Notes under the pieces: model-generated
What the model was told of the DNA's origin: nothing
Seen by the model: only the letters and a program-made list of their open reading frames with translations
The model's database searches: none
Part shown: positions 1-11,210 of the stretch, piece after piece
Layout of the letters: every line of letters begins with the position of its first letter
Position numbering within the stretch: position 1 is the stretch's first letter
Source: Polytrichum commune
Lineage: Eukaryota; Streptophyta; Polytrichopsida; Polytrichales; Polytrichaceae
Assembly (NCBI GenBank): GCA_950295325.1
Contig: OX485804.1
Location: forward strand, 69,602,033-69,666,032
Direction: 5' to 3'
Length of the DNA: 64,000 nt
Position numbers and translations under genes: made by a program

Positions 1-324
1 GGGGTATGTCTAGGAGAAAGTGGACTCACGGATTTTGGGCAAAAGTGGGATTGGATTTGCACAAATGTCGGAAGTTGGAACGTGGGTTACTTATATGTGT
101 GGTTAAGATCCCACATGTAAAAGTTATAAGTGCTTAAATTGTATATTGGGTGCAATGTTGCTTTTAGGATGGGGGTGGTTTGGACAAAAAGTGGGGGAAA
201 TTTTGGGAATAAGTAGAGTTGATTTTGGACCAAAAAATGGGGTGATTGTCAGGATGGTTTTAAAACTTGCTTGCAATGGGAAAAACTAATCTGCTAATCC
301 AATATGCATACCACTAATCTAGCC
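1..324. other. No gene seen, AT-rich flank
   Basis: I see no coding region or structural RNA here. It contains G-rich runs and short related phrases such as repeated GTGGGG-like words, but nothing I can assign. It ends where the long inverted-repeat element begins. Confidence 0.5.
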
Positions 325-1683
325 GGGGCTGGAGCTTGTGCCATTTGGGTGGGTCCATGTTGGCCGAGCCATGACCCCATCATGGGGGAAGGGGGTGTCA
401 AAGCTGGGGCCCGCGATCCGACACCCCCGGGCAGTCCTACCAATTTATTTTATTTTATTAAAAAAAACTCCCGACTGACAATTGTTGTCCTCCCCGTTTG
501 ATTCCACATAAAAATCTTCCTTGCATTCTTGAAGGTCGCTTGTCCACAAATTCCATATTAAGTGCATTTCATCTTGAAGTCCCAAAATTCAATATATATG
601 TTCACTTTCCCTTAGTCAAAAAATAATTGATTGGAATTTCATTCCCAAAGTGAAACCAAAAACATGTAAATGAATCTCATGAAATCATGTAATGAACTTG
701 GAAGTAAAAAATATTACAAAATCCTCATGAGCATTGAGGTTATAATGTATGTGGCTTACCATGCCATTTGAAAGGATCTTTTGTCATTCCAAAATGAAAC
801 TTACAATTGTGTGCTATTTTTAGTTTGTTTCTTTTATGATATTTTAGTTAGTGCCTTTTACTTTCACCAGTATTCATACATATTCAAACTCATTAAGTTG
901 AATAAATGTAATTAAGTGTATCAAGCCTAATTAAATATATTCAAATCAGAAAATATGCTGACCAATTGTAATCAAGTCTATTGTTATCTAAAATGTGCTT
1001 ACTTGAGTTAATTATGATTTGCTTACCAAGGGTAATCAAGCCTTTTGAAAAATAAATCCAAAATGTGCTTACTTGAATTAGTTATGATTTATTACATTCA
1101 ATCACGCTTAATAAGTTCAAATATTTATGAATACTTGTGAAAGTAGAAGGTATTAACTAAACAAGCTAAAATATAAGTTTCATTTTAGAATGACAAAAGA
1201 CCCTTTCAAATGGTAAGTCACATACATAATAACCTCAATGATCATGAGGATTTTGTAATATCTTTTACTTCCAAGTTCATTACATGATATATTGACATTC
1301 ATTTACATGCTATCAATTCACTTCGTGAATGAGATCCCAATCAATTTCTTTTTTACTAAGGGGAAGTGAACATATATATATATATATATATCTGTGTGTG
1401 TGTGTGTGTGTGTGCGTGTGAATATAATTTTGGGCCTCCAAGGTGAACTGCACTCAATATGGGATTTGTGGACAAATGACCTTCAAGAATGCAAGGGAAA
1501 TATTTATTTGGAATCGGACGGGGAGGCCAACAATTGTTGGTTGGGATCAAAATAAATTATTTGTTTTGGTGGGATCGCTTGGGGTGTTGAATCGTGAGCC
1601 CTGGCCCTTACACCCCTTCCCCCATGATGAGGGTCATGGCTCGGCTAGCTGGGGTTTGCACAAATGGCATGAGCTCTAGCCCC
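325..1683. mobile_element. Long inverted-repeat (foldback/MITE-like) element
   Basis: The two ends are inverted copies over about 550 bases each. The left arm begins GGGGCTGGAGC at 325 and the right arm ends in the complement, CTCTAGCCCC, at 1683. Matching words can be followed inward: CCATGACCCC/CATCATGGGGGAAG near 370-390 against 1620-1640, CTTGCATTCTTGAAGGTC near 520 against about 1485, and GATCATGAGGATTTTGTAATA near 1230 against about 715. The loop (about 880-1130) holds a ~30-base direct repeat (AAAATGTGCTTACTTGA at about 998 and 1061). No transposase reading frame is present, and I could not fix a target-site duplication, so the superfamily is open (MULE-like or foldback). Confidence 0.75.
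1372..1420. repeat. (AT)n-(TG)n microsatellite
   Basis: About 20 bases of alternating AT are followed by about 26 bases of alternating TG with one C interruption. It lies inside the right arm of the long inverted repeat and has no counterpart in the left arm, so it probably expanded after the element formed. Confidence 0.9.
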
Positions 1684-2887
1684 AACCCATTTATCCAAAA
1701 TGGACTCTAAAAATAGCCAACATTAGATGAAGTATGGGTTTAAGCACCCCTCTACCTTACTCAAACAATTTAACAACACTCGCAAAATATGCTGAGATTG
1801 AAATGCTATAGTGGTGGGGTTGAAAGAGCGGTTGATCCATGAAGCTGTATTTAGCTACATGAGACCAATGTTAGTGTTCAAGATTGAAGCCCTCATATGA
1901 GTTTCATATTGAAGGGCTCTCAAATTTCAACCCTTCAGTTGAAAGGCTGGCTCAAATCCAAAACATCAATCCAAGAATATAGAAATGAAATACAAATCTC
2001 ATATAGAACTTGTGCATGAATTGTATGGTACATGTTTCCAGTACAATGTGAAGAATTAAGAATCAACCATCTAACTCCACTTCTTGTAGTGTCAATGCCC
2101 TACGTTTGTTGGTCCTTGTGGCGGTTTTCCAAGATTCAAAAATGCCATTCCAATCCATGAATTCAACTCCAAATCCATTTAGACTAACCCTCATTTAAGT
2201 ATCTAGTCTAGTTCTCCTTATGCTCTTACCCCAAACTGCTTCCAAAAACCATGCTCGAAGAACCAGATTCCAGAGCTCAATAGACATCTAGATATTGTGG
2301 AAAATGTACTAGCTAATGATATCAACATAACCAACCCTCAACCCACCAACATAACACGGCCAAACTGGTACATCCCTATGATTTAGAAGTTGCATAGTGC
2401 ACTTACCTTTTTGAAGGTAAGATCAATGGTGGTGAGCTTACTTACCTTATTTTTGAAGACAATTAGAGATGTTTACAAGTCAACAAGTAACACCAATGGC
2501 AATTGTTCAAGTGACAATCGTTGATTTGGAGAATTTAAGGAACACCTTAGGAGATGAATTATTCAACAAGTACACACAGTGCTCAAATTAGGGCTCTATC
2601 TACCACTTTCTTGTATAGAATATATTATGCTAACATTGTTAACACAATCGAAAGGATAGGTTGTTTGTAAACTCATTCTCAATCTATAGTCACATAACCA
2701 AATCCACTTCACACTTAAAGACAAAATAAACTCTAATGACAAATGTTGTAGTCGTTGAATATGCTTAATTGAAACATTGCTAAATCTATTGAAATGAAAT
2801 CTATATATCTATCAATCTATCTATTCAATTTAGCTTCATTTTGAAATTGAAGAGATAGATTGAAATTTCGGCTCTTGTTTTATTAAT
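1684..2887. other. No gene seen
   Basis: AT-rich DNA with no frame longer than chance and no recognisable domain. A short ATCTAT run sits near 2800-2830. Confidence 0.5.
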
Positions 2888-3016
2888 TTGAATTATATTC
2901 TATAGATTCCTTTAAAGTGATCGGTAATGTTCCCGAAGTCGTGAACTTCAGCCGGTTGTTTTCTCAAACTCAACCAGTTCATCTGTAACTACCGGTCGGT
3001 TCTCCCCGTTCATTGC
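2888..3016 (+). repeat. CCGGTT-rich dispersed repeat, partial copy
   Basis: This segment matches the right half of the units at 35444-35667 (inverse) and 38068-38288. Shared words are TATAGATTCCTTTAAA, GATCGGTAAT, CTCAAACTCAACC and TTCATCTGTAACTA, ending GGTTCTCCCCGTTCATTG. It lacks the left half of those units. Confidence 0.75.
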
Positions 3017-3862
3017 AGGAGACTCTGAAGTTAGAGTTAGTATGCAATAGAATCTGGAAATGGAAATTCAAATTCATGCATCAGCACATGGGAATTAAAC
3101 GAACAAAGATCACACCAGAAACAGACTTCAGATCGCCAAGAAATTATGAGCAGAAACACTTGCGATATTCTCAAAAAATTTGAGCCATGAAGCTTCCGGC
3201 TTTCAGATTAAGTTGCATAACCATGGCCTTTTATGCTGTCATGGCTGCGGCACATTGCAATAACAGTCTCAGACATCAAATGGAGCTGTGTTCAAATCAC
3301 CGATGAAATGGTTTTCCTCTTTCTTCCGAATCTGCACATGGCACTCACTTACTTCTCTCTAGATCAAAGTTTGCGCTCCTCTACATTGACAAGAACGTGT
3401 AGATTGATTCATCTGTCAAAGTTTCGAAAAAACCTTAGATTGCTTGCAGGTTCTAGGTGATGGCAAATCAGTACCGTGGAGTTCACGAAGAAAAGGACCT
3501 GCATGTTGCACGACCTCGTAGAGGGCTGGAAATTGCTAGACTGGCGTCATGTAGATCTGAGCGCCAGCACTATATGTCAACAATTTAGACATGCACATGG
3601 CAGGCACATTTATCTAGAAGTGCACAGACTGTCATTCATGAGAAGGTGGTGCATTGTGGCTATGGCGATGGTAAATTAGCTCTGGCAAAATGGATTACTT
3701 GCCCTTGTGGTTAGTCCAACCGCAATGAGCTTCAAGAGATGACTGAGCCACTAGCTAGAGACCTGCACATGGTAGCGACAGCCCAGACATGTACAGGATG
3801 TCTAGTTCTGATGCGCATGTGCTAGCTCATGAGAAGGTGGTGCAGAGATTCATTCATCGGCA
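3017..3862. other. Downstream flank of the lectin kinase gene
   Basis: No gene is supported. The phrase CATGAGAAGGTGGTGCA occurs twice (about 3637 and 3829), pointing to a small local duplication. On the minus strand part of this probably is the 3' untranslated region of the receptor kinase. Confidence 0.4.
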
Positions 3863-6307
3863 TCATGTGGTGATGCTCGGTGTGTTCTTCTCTGCATTCA
3901 GGTACACAAGCGTTGGAGCCGTAGATCTGCGATCAGAATCTGCGAAGGAGAGATCCAGTGGCGAGGAGCCACTGCCAATCCTGTAGTGCACCTGAGGCTT
4001 GAAGGCTGGAAGTGCAGGCAACGCATCCAAATCATCGCCATGGCTACTTTGCAACCATTGGTTCACGGCTCGCATCGATGGTCGCGCGTCTGGATTTGCT
4101 TGGCAACACAGCAGCCCTAAGCGAAGTAGGTATCTCACCATCTTGCTCGACTCTTCAAGACTTGACTGATTATGAGGGGCGGCGACAACAGAGCTGGCAT
4201 CTACGAGCGGCGGTGAGGCGGCGGCGTTACAGGACTCGGAGTGGACGCTGATTTGATCGGAGCCTCTGGATGTCTTTGAGCTGTCCACACTCGAAGAAGC
4301 AATAGATTTTGACTGACTCGAATTGCTTTGCAGGTTTGTTATATCCTGCACACTCATGTCGAGGATTTGATCCGAAGTTGGAGATTTGAGGAGCCTTGGG
4401 TCTGCTACACTCAACAAGTCTCCAGCTTCATGCGCACGCCATACACAGTCCACAAGTACCAGGTCGGCAGGGTTGGTTGCAATCCGATTCAACGGCCGTC
4501 TCCCACACACGACTTCAAGCACCAGCACTCCAAAACTGTACACATCGGTTTCCTTGGTGGCTTTGCCTGTGTGCGGCATTTCAGGGGCCATGTAGCCCAG
4601 CGTACCTGCCATCATCGTGGTCTTCTCCTCCTTCTCGTGGTCGATCAGGCGGGCGAGGCCAAAGTCGGCGAGACGAGCATTGAAATCAGCATCCAACAAC
4701 ACGTTGCTGGATTTGATGTCTCTGTGCAGAACACATTGCTGCCATTCGTCATGTAGGTATGCAAGTGCGGCAGCTACTCCCGCAATGGCCTTCAGTCTCA
4801 AGTTCCAAGGAAGTACTGTGTTCGGATCATGTCCCTCATCATTTCCATGGCTCTTGAAGATCCACTGATCCAGGCTTCCGTTCGGCATATAATCGTAAAC
4901 AAGCAACAGATGCCCCCTCTCGTGGCAACATCCTTGCAACTGCACCAGATTTCGATGCCTAATCTGGCTGATGCTGGACGCCTCCGCTAGGAACCCCTCT
5001 TCCCCTTGCTTGGACTCATGGCGGATGCGTTTCACCGCGACCACATCGCCCGAGGGTTGCAGTGTGCCCTTGTACACAGCTCCGAATCCTCCTGTGCCAA
5101 GAAGCTGACTCTCGCTAAAATTTTTCGTAGCCTTCTTAAGCTCTTTGTAGGCAAACAATCGTGGTCCGAAGAGACGGTTGATGGGAATAGTAGTCGGCCT
5201 ACCTTGGTTTTTCTTGGAAGCTCTCTTCCGTTCTCGCACACACAGGGCGCAGACGGCTCCGAGAAGCGAGAAAACCACAAGCACCCCGCAAATACTTGAA
5301 ATGAGAGCAACCTTGTTTCCATGTGCCAAATGTGGTAATGGCCCCGCCTGTCTAAGCGGACCTGGTGCGGCAGGGTTCGGCGGCAGAACTTCTGAGCTAG
5401 TCGGAGGCGACGGTGAAGGAGTTGGAGATTCAGGTAACGGAGCCGGAGCTTCTGGCATTCCACTACTTGCGAAGCTCCAGGACATGATCTTGTGAACCTC
5501 ACTGAATGAGTTAGATGCTGTGCTTCCACTGAGACCCACGTACATGTACTCTTTAAACACTGTGCTCAGATCGAGTGAAGTCATCTGAATAACATATGCC
5601 GCCGGTTTCGTCACATTTGTGGCAAGCGAACCCTCTGCAAATCTCACCTCAAGAAGTCCTGTAGAATAATAGTAGTCAATCCACGCTGTGAAGTCCTTGC
5701 CACTTCGAAGATACGAGCAGTTCATGGGCTTAGTTCCAGGACAGAAATTCTTTATCACCGTTGAATTCATACTATGGATGTTCACACCAATATGACTGTC
5801 ACTCGGGTCGTCGAACTCCTTATTCCAGAAGGTATCGAACTCCACAGCAAATAGTCGAGAAGTAGGTTGAACATTGTCTTTCTCCGCTATAAGACACATG
5901 CATGAAATATCTCCGGTAGCAGGAATCTTCTCCGGGACAAAGGTGAATGCCAACCCTCCGGGCGTCCAGTATTTTGGAATGTAATAGCTGTTAGAAGAGG
6001 ACAAATTTTGACTTGTGATCGAGAATGAGAAGGAGGTGTTGAATGATGCCGCCGTCCCGGCACTAAGGTCTGCTACCCTCACTTTCTCTTTGTACAGAAG
6101 CTTGCCGCAAGATTGCTTTGCTAGAACAGCACCCTGGGGGTTGATGTAGAAAGCGGAATCACTTTGGTTGTGTTGGACGTCATCCACAAGAATAAATAGA
6201 TCTGCTGAGGATGATTTTGAAAAGGAAAAACTGGACGTCTGACTTGCAACCTGCAAGAATCCACAGGGCAAAGTCGCACATAGAATCACCGAAAGAACAA
6301 TTTGCAT
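3863..6307 (-). CDS. L-type lectin-domain receptor-like kinase
   Basis: Single-exon gene for an 814-residue plasma-membrane receptor kinase. I chose the ATG at 6307 because it places a clean signal peptide (residues 1-22) at the N-terminus; the open frame runs 22 codons further upstream. Residues 24-280 are a legume-lectin domain with the metal-site stretch VEFDTFW (155-161) and a HIGV turn (172). A Pro/Ser-rich linker (284-325) leads to one membrane span (332-355) with basic residues after it. The kinase (about 402-755) has the Gly loop GTGGFG (404), Lys426, HRD (528-530), DFG (548-550) and the GTLGYMAPE activation segment, so it should be active and of the RD class. A Ser-rich stretch of about 75 residues (641-719) interrupts the C-lobe before the RPSMR motif, which is unusual for the family. 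LecRKs are thought to sense extracellular sugars, nucleotides or wall damage; the ligand cannot be told here. Confidence 0.93.
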   Translation of the reverse strand: MQIVLSVILCATLPCGFLQVASQTSSFSFSKSSSADLFILVDDVQHNQSDSAFYINPQGAVLAKQSCGKLLYKEKVRVADLSAGTAASFNTSFSFSITSQNLSSSNSYYIPKYWTPGGLAFTFVPEKIPATGDISCMCLIAEKDNVQPTSRLFAVEFDTFWNKEFDDPSDSHIGVNIHSMNSTVIKNFCPGTKPMNCSYLRSGKDFTAWIDYYYSTGLLEVRFAEGSLATNVTKPAAYVIQMTSLDLSTVFKEYMYVGLSGSTASNSFSEVHKIMSWSFASSGMPEAPAPLPESPTPSPSPPTSSEVLPPNPAAPGPLRQAGPLPHLAHGNKVALISSICGVLVVFSLLGAVCALCVRERKRASKKNQGRPTTIPINRLFGPRLFAYKELKKATKNFSESQLLGTGGFGAVYKGTLQPSGDVVAVKRIRHESKQGEEGFLAEASSISQIRHRNLVQLQGCCHERGHLLLVYDYMPNGSLDQWIFKSHGNDEGHDPNTVLPWNLRLKAIAGVAAALAYLHDEWQQCVLHRDIKSSNVLLDADFNARLADFGLARLIDHEKEEKTTMMAGTLGYMAPEMPHTGKATKETDVYSFGVLVLEVVCGRRPLNRIATNPADLVLVDCVWRAHEAGDLLSVADPRLLKSPTSDQILDMSVQDITNLQSNSSQSKSIASSSVDSSKTSRGSDQISVHSESCNAAASPPLVDASSVVAAPHNQSSLEESSKMVRYLLRLGLLCCQANPDARPSMRAVNQWLQSSHGDDLDALPALPAFKPQVHYRIGSGSSPLDLSFADSDRRSTAPTLVYLNAEKNTPSITT

Positions 6308-7481
6308 GTGACCGACATGGTTTAACATCGGGGTTAGCATAAACCTGTCCATCACGTGGTCGAGGTATAACACATGCTATTTCTCCGCTTGCAGAACTTC
6401 CCCGCAGAATAATCAAACCATCAAGTTTGGTCGCTGCAGGTGACCAATGCACTTCCCTTGAAATCTTCAGAAAGGAAATAACGAAGACGCATTCCTGGAT
6501 ACCCTAGCATACACACAAGTGTACAGATGCAACCGATTGTGGATGCACAACAGTGGAAGAATCTGCTACTTAGTGATGATCAGCTTTGTGCAGGATTTGG
6601 TGGACAGACAACAAAATTGGATTCCAATAAGAAGGATGTCTAAACAAACTACATCAATGATGACGTTGATCCATAATCACAAGAGTCAACTAAGAGCATG
6701 ATCACGCATTGTACACCAAACGCAAACACAAAGGGGAGCTTGTGGTCGTCGGAGGTGAACAGATAAAGCTCTCGATATATTAGATTTACAGCCATTCTTA
6801 AGTATCGAGGCTTTTAAGGACTTATAATAAATCTACAACTTGTGTACACTATTGCTACGAGGACAGTCTGGCTGTCGTGAATGAATGATAAGGGGACGAT
6901 GGATGACTATTGTGATTTTGAAAAAATTGGGTAACATTATTTTAAAGGGGACTAGTCTTGTTATATGCCTCACACATTCACTCTATGTATACGAGCTCCA
7001 TAAATTTGTGGGTTTCATAATAAGAATTAATGTCTTACAATACACAAGGCTTTACGTAGAAATAGTTGAAATCAAGATTCTAGTTGGTCAAAGATTGCGA
7101 GGTATTGATAGTTGATTCCCTTATAAAAGAGTTGAGACACAACATTATTCATCTCTTACTGTCGAGAATCTTTGGAATTTGTAAGACTTGTAATCCTCTT
7201 ATGTTGGATCACTCTTCCAAAGTTAATAAGACACAACCTGAGTGCTATGCATTTCACAAGGGCAAAGGGCCGGGCTAGCTGGACCACTCTCCTCATCCAA
7301 CTAGGCAACAATAAATATTTCAAGTATAAAAAATTCATTTCAGTTGAACCTATCAGCTTAGTTGAATATATTGTCTGTGTAGTCTGATAGATGTGCAATA
7401 TCTAAGATTTAAGCATATTTGGATTTATGCATGAATTTTGAACAATTCCAACCGCCTATGTGACGTGACGTACACCAAAAA
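6308..7481. other. Divergent region between lectin kinase and ERL1-like gene
   Basis: The two genes point away from each other, so this ~1.5-kb gap up to 7876 should hold both promoters and leaders. I see AT-rich DNA with no convincing frame and no conserved regulatory site. Confidence 0.45.
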
Positions 7482-7557
7482 GCCTTGAACTTGGACCGGT
7501 TATTTCTCAACTCAACCGGTTCATCTGTAACTAGCAGCCGGTTGTCCCCGTTCATTG
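7482..7557 (+). repeat. CCGGTT-rich dispersed repeat, short copy
   Basis: Matches the right end of the other copies: CTTGAACTT, ACCGGTTATTTCTCAA, CTCAACCGGTTCATCTGTAAC, then CCGGTTGTCCCCGTTCATTG. It lies about 320 bases upstream of the ERL1-like start codon, so it could affect that promoter; this is inference only. Three CCGGTT cores are visible. Confidence 0.75.
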
Positions 7558-7875
7558 CCGTGAATTAGGTTCAGGTCGTGCATGAAAATGAAGGTGTGTG
7601 AGCTCGTCGGTAACTTGTAGCTGTAGTGTCTGTACTGATGTGATAGGGTGCACCTGCTGGAGATGGAAATTGGTAATACGTTGGAGCGCATAATTTAGTA
7701 TTTCCCTCCGGCGGTGACGATGACAATGACGAGGGAGGAAGACTATGGACTTATTAAGTTAGTGAGTTAGGGTTTGCGAGGGAATCGATATCGAACACGC
7801 TCGGGTAATGGCTGCGACAGTGGAATCTTTGTGAAGTTTAAGTTATGCAACCACGTTTTCGGGTAGGTCACAGTG

Positions 7876-10800
7876 ATGGCAAATACTGTGCGGAAAGTGG
7901 TGCTCTGTGTCTCGAGCAGACCCCTGGTCATAGAGGGAACCCCTTCGTGCATGCACATGTTGCAACGACCACAGAATTCGGCTTGTTTTCGGACCTTCGG
8001 GAGCCTTGGCTGCGGGTCTCTATTCGGCAATGTGCGAAGGAACGCTGCAGTTGGTGGGAAGCTTGGTGCATTTTTTGTGCCGAAGATTGGTGCCTTGCAT
8101 ACCTGGAGCCGGCTTTACGGCGATGATGACCGGCGGTATGCGTTGCCAGGGCGCACCAGAGACTGCAATGGTTCGCGCAATTCAGTGCACTCTTCTTCTG
8201 AGTCGTCTTATTCAAGAACAACGGTGGAGATGGACTCCACCGCTGAGTCGCCCTTGAATGATGACCACCAAGAGGCTCCTGTGGAGGCTCTGGAGTTGCT
8301 CGAGGAGCTCGCGCAGGCTGAAAAGGAAGGCAGCGAAGTTCCCGTGAAGAGTGGGAAACGCTCTCGGCCCTTGTGCTACTACTTCACACAAGGTCTTTGT
8401 ACACTGGTGAGTTGCAATAGTGTCCCTGTGGCGAATTTTTTAAAATGATTATGACTCAGTAGTTGCTGTGGATACCCTACTTGTTTTAGACTAACAAGGA
8501 GCATACGGCTGTCTCTGAGATTGCCAATGCACTTGTAGCAGATTGAAATCGTTCACAACCTAATCCTTAAACACTTTGCCATTCACTATGTCAGTGCTCT
8601 GTTGTAAGATGCTTGAAATGTAAGAATAAAAACTTTACCGATTTAGTGGTCAGTGAGAGGATTGAATACGAGTTAAGCCGAAATGGACAGGGTAATGGGA
8701 TGATACAGATCCCATTTGTGCACCAAGAAAAGTAATGCTCTGTTTCCTTCCAGTGGAGGATGAAGATGCCATTGTCTGTGTGCAATTTCTTCCAGAGGGT
8801 CATCCAGAGAAGCTTCCTGCCTTCTAGGAAGCGCAGTTTAAAGACTGTAACAAGGTGATGAGGGTCGGGCAGATGGAGGAAGCGCAGCACACCGACAGGT
8901 TCAGCCATACATATCCTGAATGCAAAGTGCGAGGAACGGATGTTAAGCGCGTGAGGAAGCAGCCATTTGAGTACTATCTGGTACTGGACCTGGAAGGAAT
9001 GGTGGAGATTTTAGAGTTTCCAGTAGTTATGGTCAACTCTCAGACACTGGAAGTGGTTGATCGATTTCACAGGTACATTCCCTCAGGCAAGTAGGCAATA
9101 AACATCGTCAATTTTGTGAAGGTTTGCCATGCTGTTGTGGGTGACACAGGAGAGCTCATTACTTGGCTTCCATCGCTTTAAAAGGTGTGCTTGTAGTGCA
9201 AGGTGGTCAACGAGTTGTCTTGCTGATATTTAATCGACTTGCCGCAGATTTGTACGTCCCGTGAAAATGTCTGAAGAGAGACAAGCCGAATACATCAAAG
9301 GGAAGTATGGGAAGTGGGGCTTGGACCGGTGAGCTCATTTCCTCTCTTCAGATTGTGAATGGAAACCAAGTTCATGGTTTGTAGAAGTTCAGGTCTTAGG
9401 GTACGAGGAGCCCTTCCAAAAGGATGATGTCGAGACTCTGTCTGTAGTGCTTCAATTTGGAGTAGAAGTTTAATGAAGGCTGATCAGAATTTCGTGAGCA
9501 ATTTTTGGGTTTTATGATTATGTATAAGGTGCTATCTGTCATCATCTTATTGGTACTGGTGGGATTTGCCAGGGTTTGGCATGATACGGCCATTCCATTT
9601 ACAGAGGTATTAGAGTCATTTGAAGAGTGGATGGAGGGCCACTCTCTTTATGACCGATGCAATCCCACCAAGTTGACGCGAGCTGCTTTTGTGACTTGGT
9701 AAGCTTCGCTCTAACTTAACACTCGGTATTATAAAGATCTGAGTCTGTATCCTGACTCCAGAGTAGATGTGTTCTTGTGATTCATCCAGCAATTCATCTT
9801 CTTTAGGCAATACCTTGGGGTGACCTTGCCAATACTGTTGTCAAGTTGGTCTAAGAAAAGAAAGATCCAGGATAGTTCAAAGTCTTGATACTGGGATACA
9901 GACTTGAAGTATTAGGGGTGAAGAAATGGTTCAAATTCATGTTTTTACTCTAAATGTTCTTCCTCTGCCGTGCTGTCTTTCTGGCAGAGTATTTCTGTTT
10001 GGTGCTTGTGTCCCCTTCCTAGATGAAAGGAGAGTGAGTATGACCTTAATGCATGTTGCAGAACTGCTTCAGAAGTATCTAATACAGTGCATTTTGACAG
10101 TGGCAACTGGGATGTGAAGACCAAGATCCCAGAGCAATGTCGTGATTCACATATCCAGCTGAGTCCATATTTCAATGAATGGATCAACTTGAAGGATGTT
10201 TACTACAACTTCTACAAGGAACGGGTAAGGGTAAACTTGGAGTTGAGATCCAACAAAAGTGGCATGTTCATCTTAGGGGCGCTTCACACTATGGCTGAAG
10301 GTTGAGAGGCTGTCAATTTCCATCAATCATATTGCAAGAAACCAAGATTTTGGCCTCTCGAGCCTTCACACTAAGGCCAAAGTCCAAAGGCTGTCGCGAT
10401 TTAGAATGATTACTTTTTGAAGAAGGCGACGGACTCTCGAAGGAAGTTTGGGTTGGACAGGAATGGAAACCCAAACTATGGTCGAGAGGCCGTCGGTTTT
10501 TTCTCATAAAAAAATCAATCATTGACAAGATCTTTGGCCGTTAGATTGAAGGGGTTATTTTGGGCAAGGAATAAAGTGTGATGCTCCTTTGGGTTCGGAC
10601 TTTGGGCTTGGCCTTTGGAGGCTTCACACTATGGCCGTCCAAGTTGAGGGGCCGTGGGAGTTCATGGCCGAAGGTTTGGACTTTGGGCTTGGCCTTTGGA
10701 GGCTTCACACTATGCCCGGCCGAAGGCTCCAATTACCATATTTTATTGGCTATTTTCAGCCCATTTCTTTGGAGACTTAACAAAGTTTGGTCACTCAATC

Positions 10801-11210
10801 CCACGGCCTCTCGACTTCGATGGCCATAGTGTGAAGCGGCCCTTATTACAAATGGCTACAAATTACAACTACAATCACCATTAGGTTTTCCAATTTTAAT
10901 TTATGTTCCTGGAGCACAATAATTTCACTTGGTTGACAGGCTGTGGTTTGCTACAATTCGATTCTTGTTTGAATGAGAAGTTGAGAGTGGTGAACTGGTT
11001 GTGTTGCAGGCTGGGGGAATGCTTGCAATGCTGAAAGGCTTGAAGATACCACAGACAGGCACGCACCATGTTGGACTTGATGATGCCCATAACATCACAA
11101 AAGTGCTTCAGCGAATGCTTGCTCATGGTGCTATTGTTGACATCTCTGCAAAGAGAAAAGCTAGTGACCCCAAATCTGTGAAATGGATGTTTAGATATCG
11201 GGTTAAATAG
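7876..11210 (+). CDS. ERL1: ERI1/ERL1-like 3'-5' exoribonuclease (six exons)
   Basis: Exons read by eye: 7876-8406, 8873-9072, 9248-9328, 9573-9698, 10101-10224, 11010-11210, all with GT-AG borders and matching phases, giving 420 residues. The fold is DEDDh exonuclease: LDLEG carries the first Asp/Glu, GNWDVKT the next Asp, and HHVGLDDAHN the catalytic His and last Asp. WHDTAIPF and EWINLKDVY are typical of the plant ERI1 group. A CYYFTQGLC ... H ... FSH cluster sits before the domain and spans the exon 1/2 junction, looking like a small zinc site. The ~150-residue N-terminus is low in recognisable motifs and could include an organelle transit peptide; Arabidopsis ERL1 is chloroplast-located and acts in 5S rRNA maturation, while animal ERI-1 degrades siRNA and trims 5.8S rRNA. 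The last intron (10225-11009) holds a 567-bp Harbinger-like MITE. Confidence 0.9.
10276..10842. mobile_element. Harbinger/Tourist-like MITE, family A, copy 1 (intronic)
   Basis: Flanked by TTA on both sides (10273-10275 and 10843-10845), the three-base TWA target duplication typical of PIF/Harbinger elements. The left end reads GGGGCGCTTCACACTATGGC and the right end is its complement, GCCATAGTGTGAAGCGGCCC. It lies wholly inside the last intron of the ERL1-like gene. A ~80-base segment containing GACTTTGGGCTTGG and CTTCACACTATG is present twice in tandem (about 10606-10634 and 10679-10713) but only once in the copy at 61787-62297. No transposase is encoded. Confidence 0.9.

Noticed and set aside
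5032-5529. 165-codon minus-strand frame
   Set aside because: Alternate-frame shadow of the lectin receptor kinase linker and kinase region.
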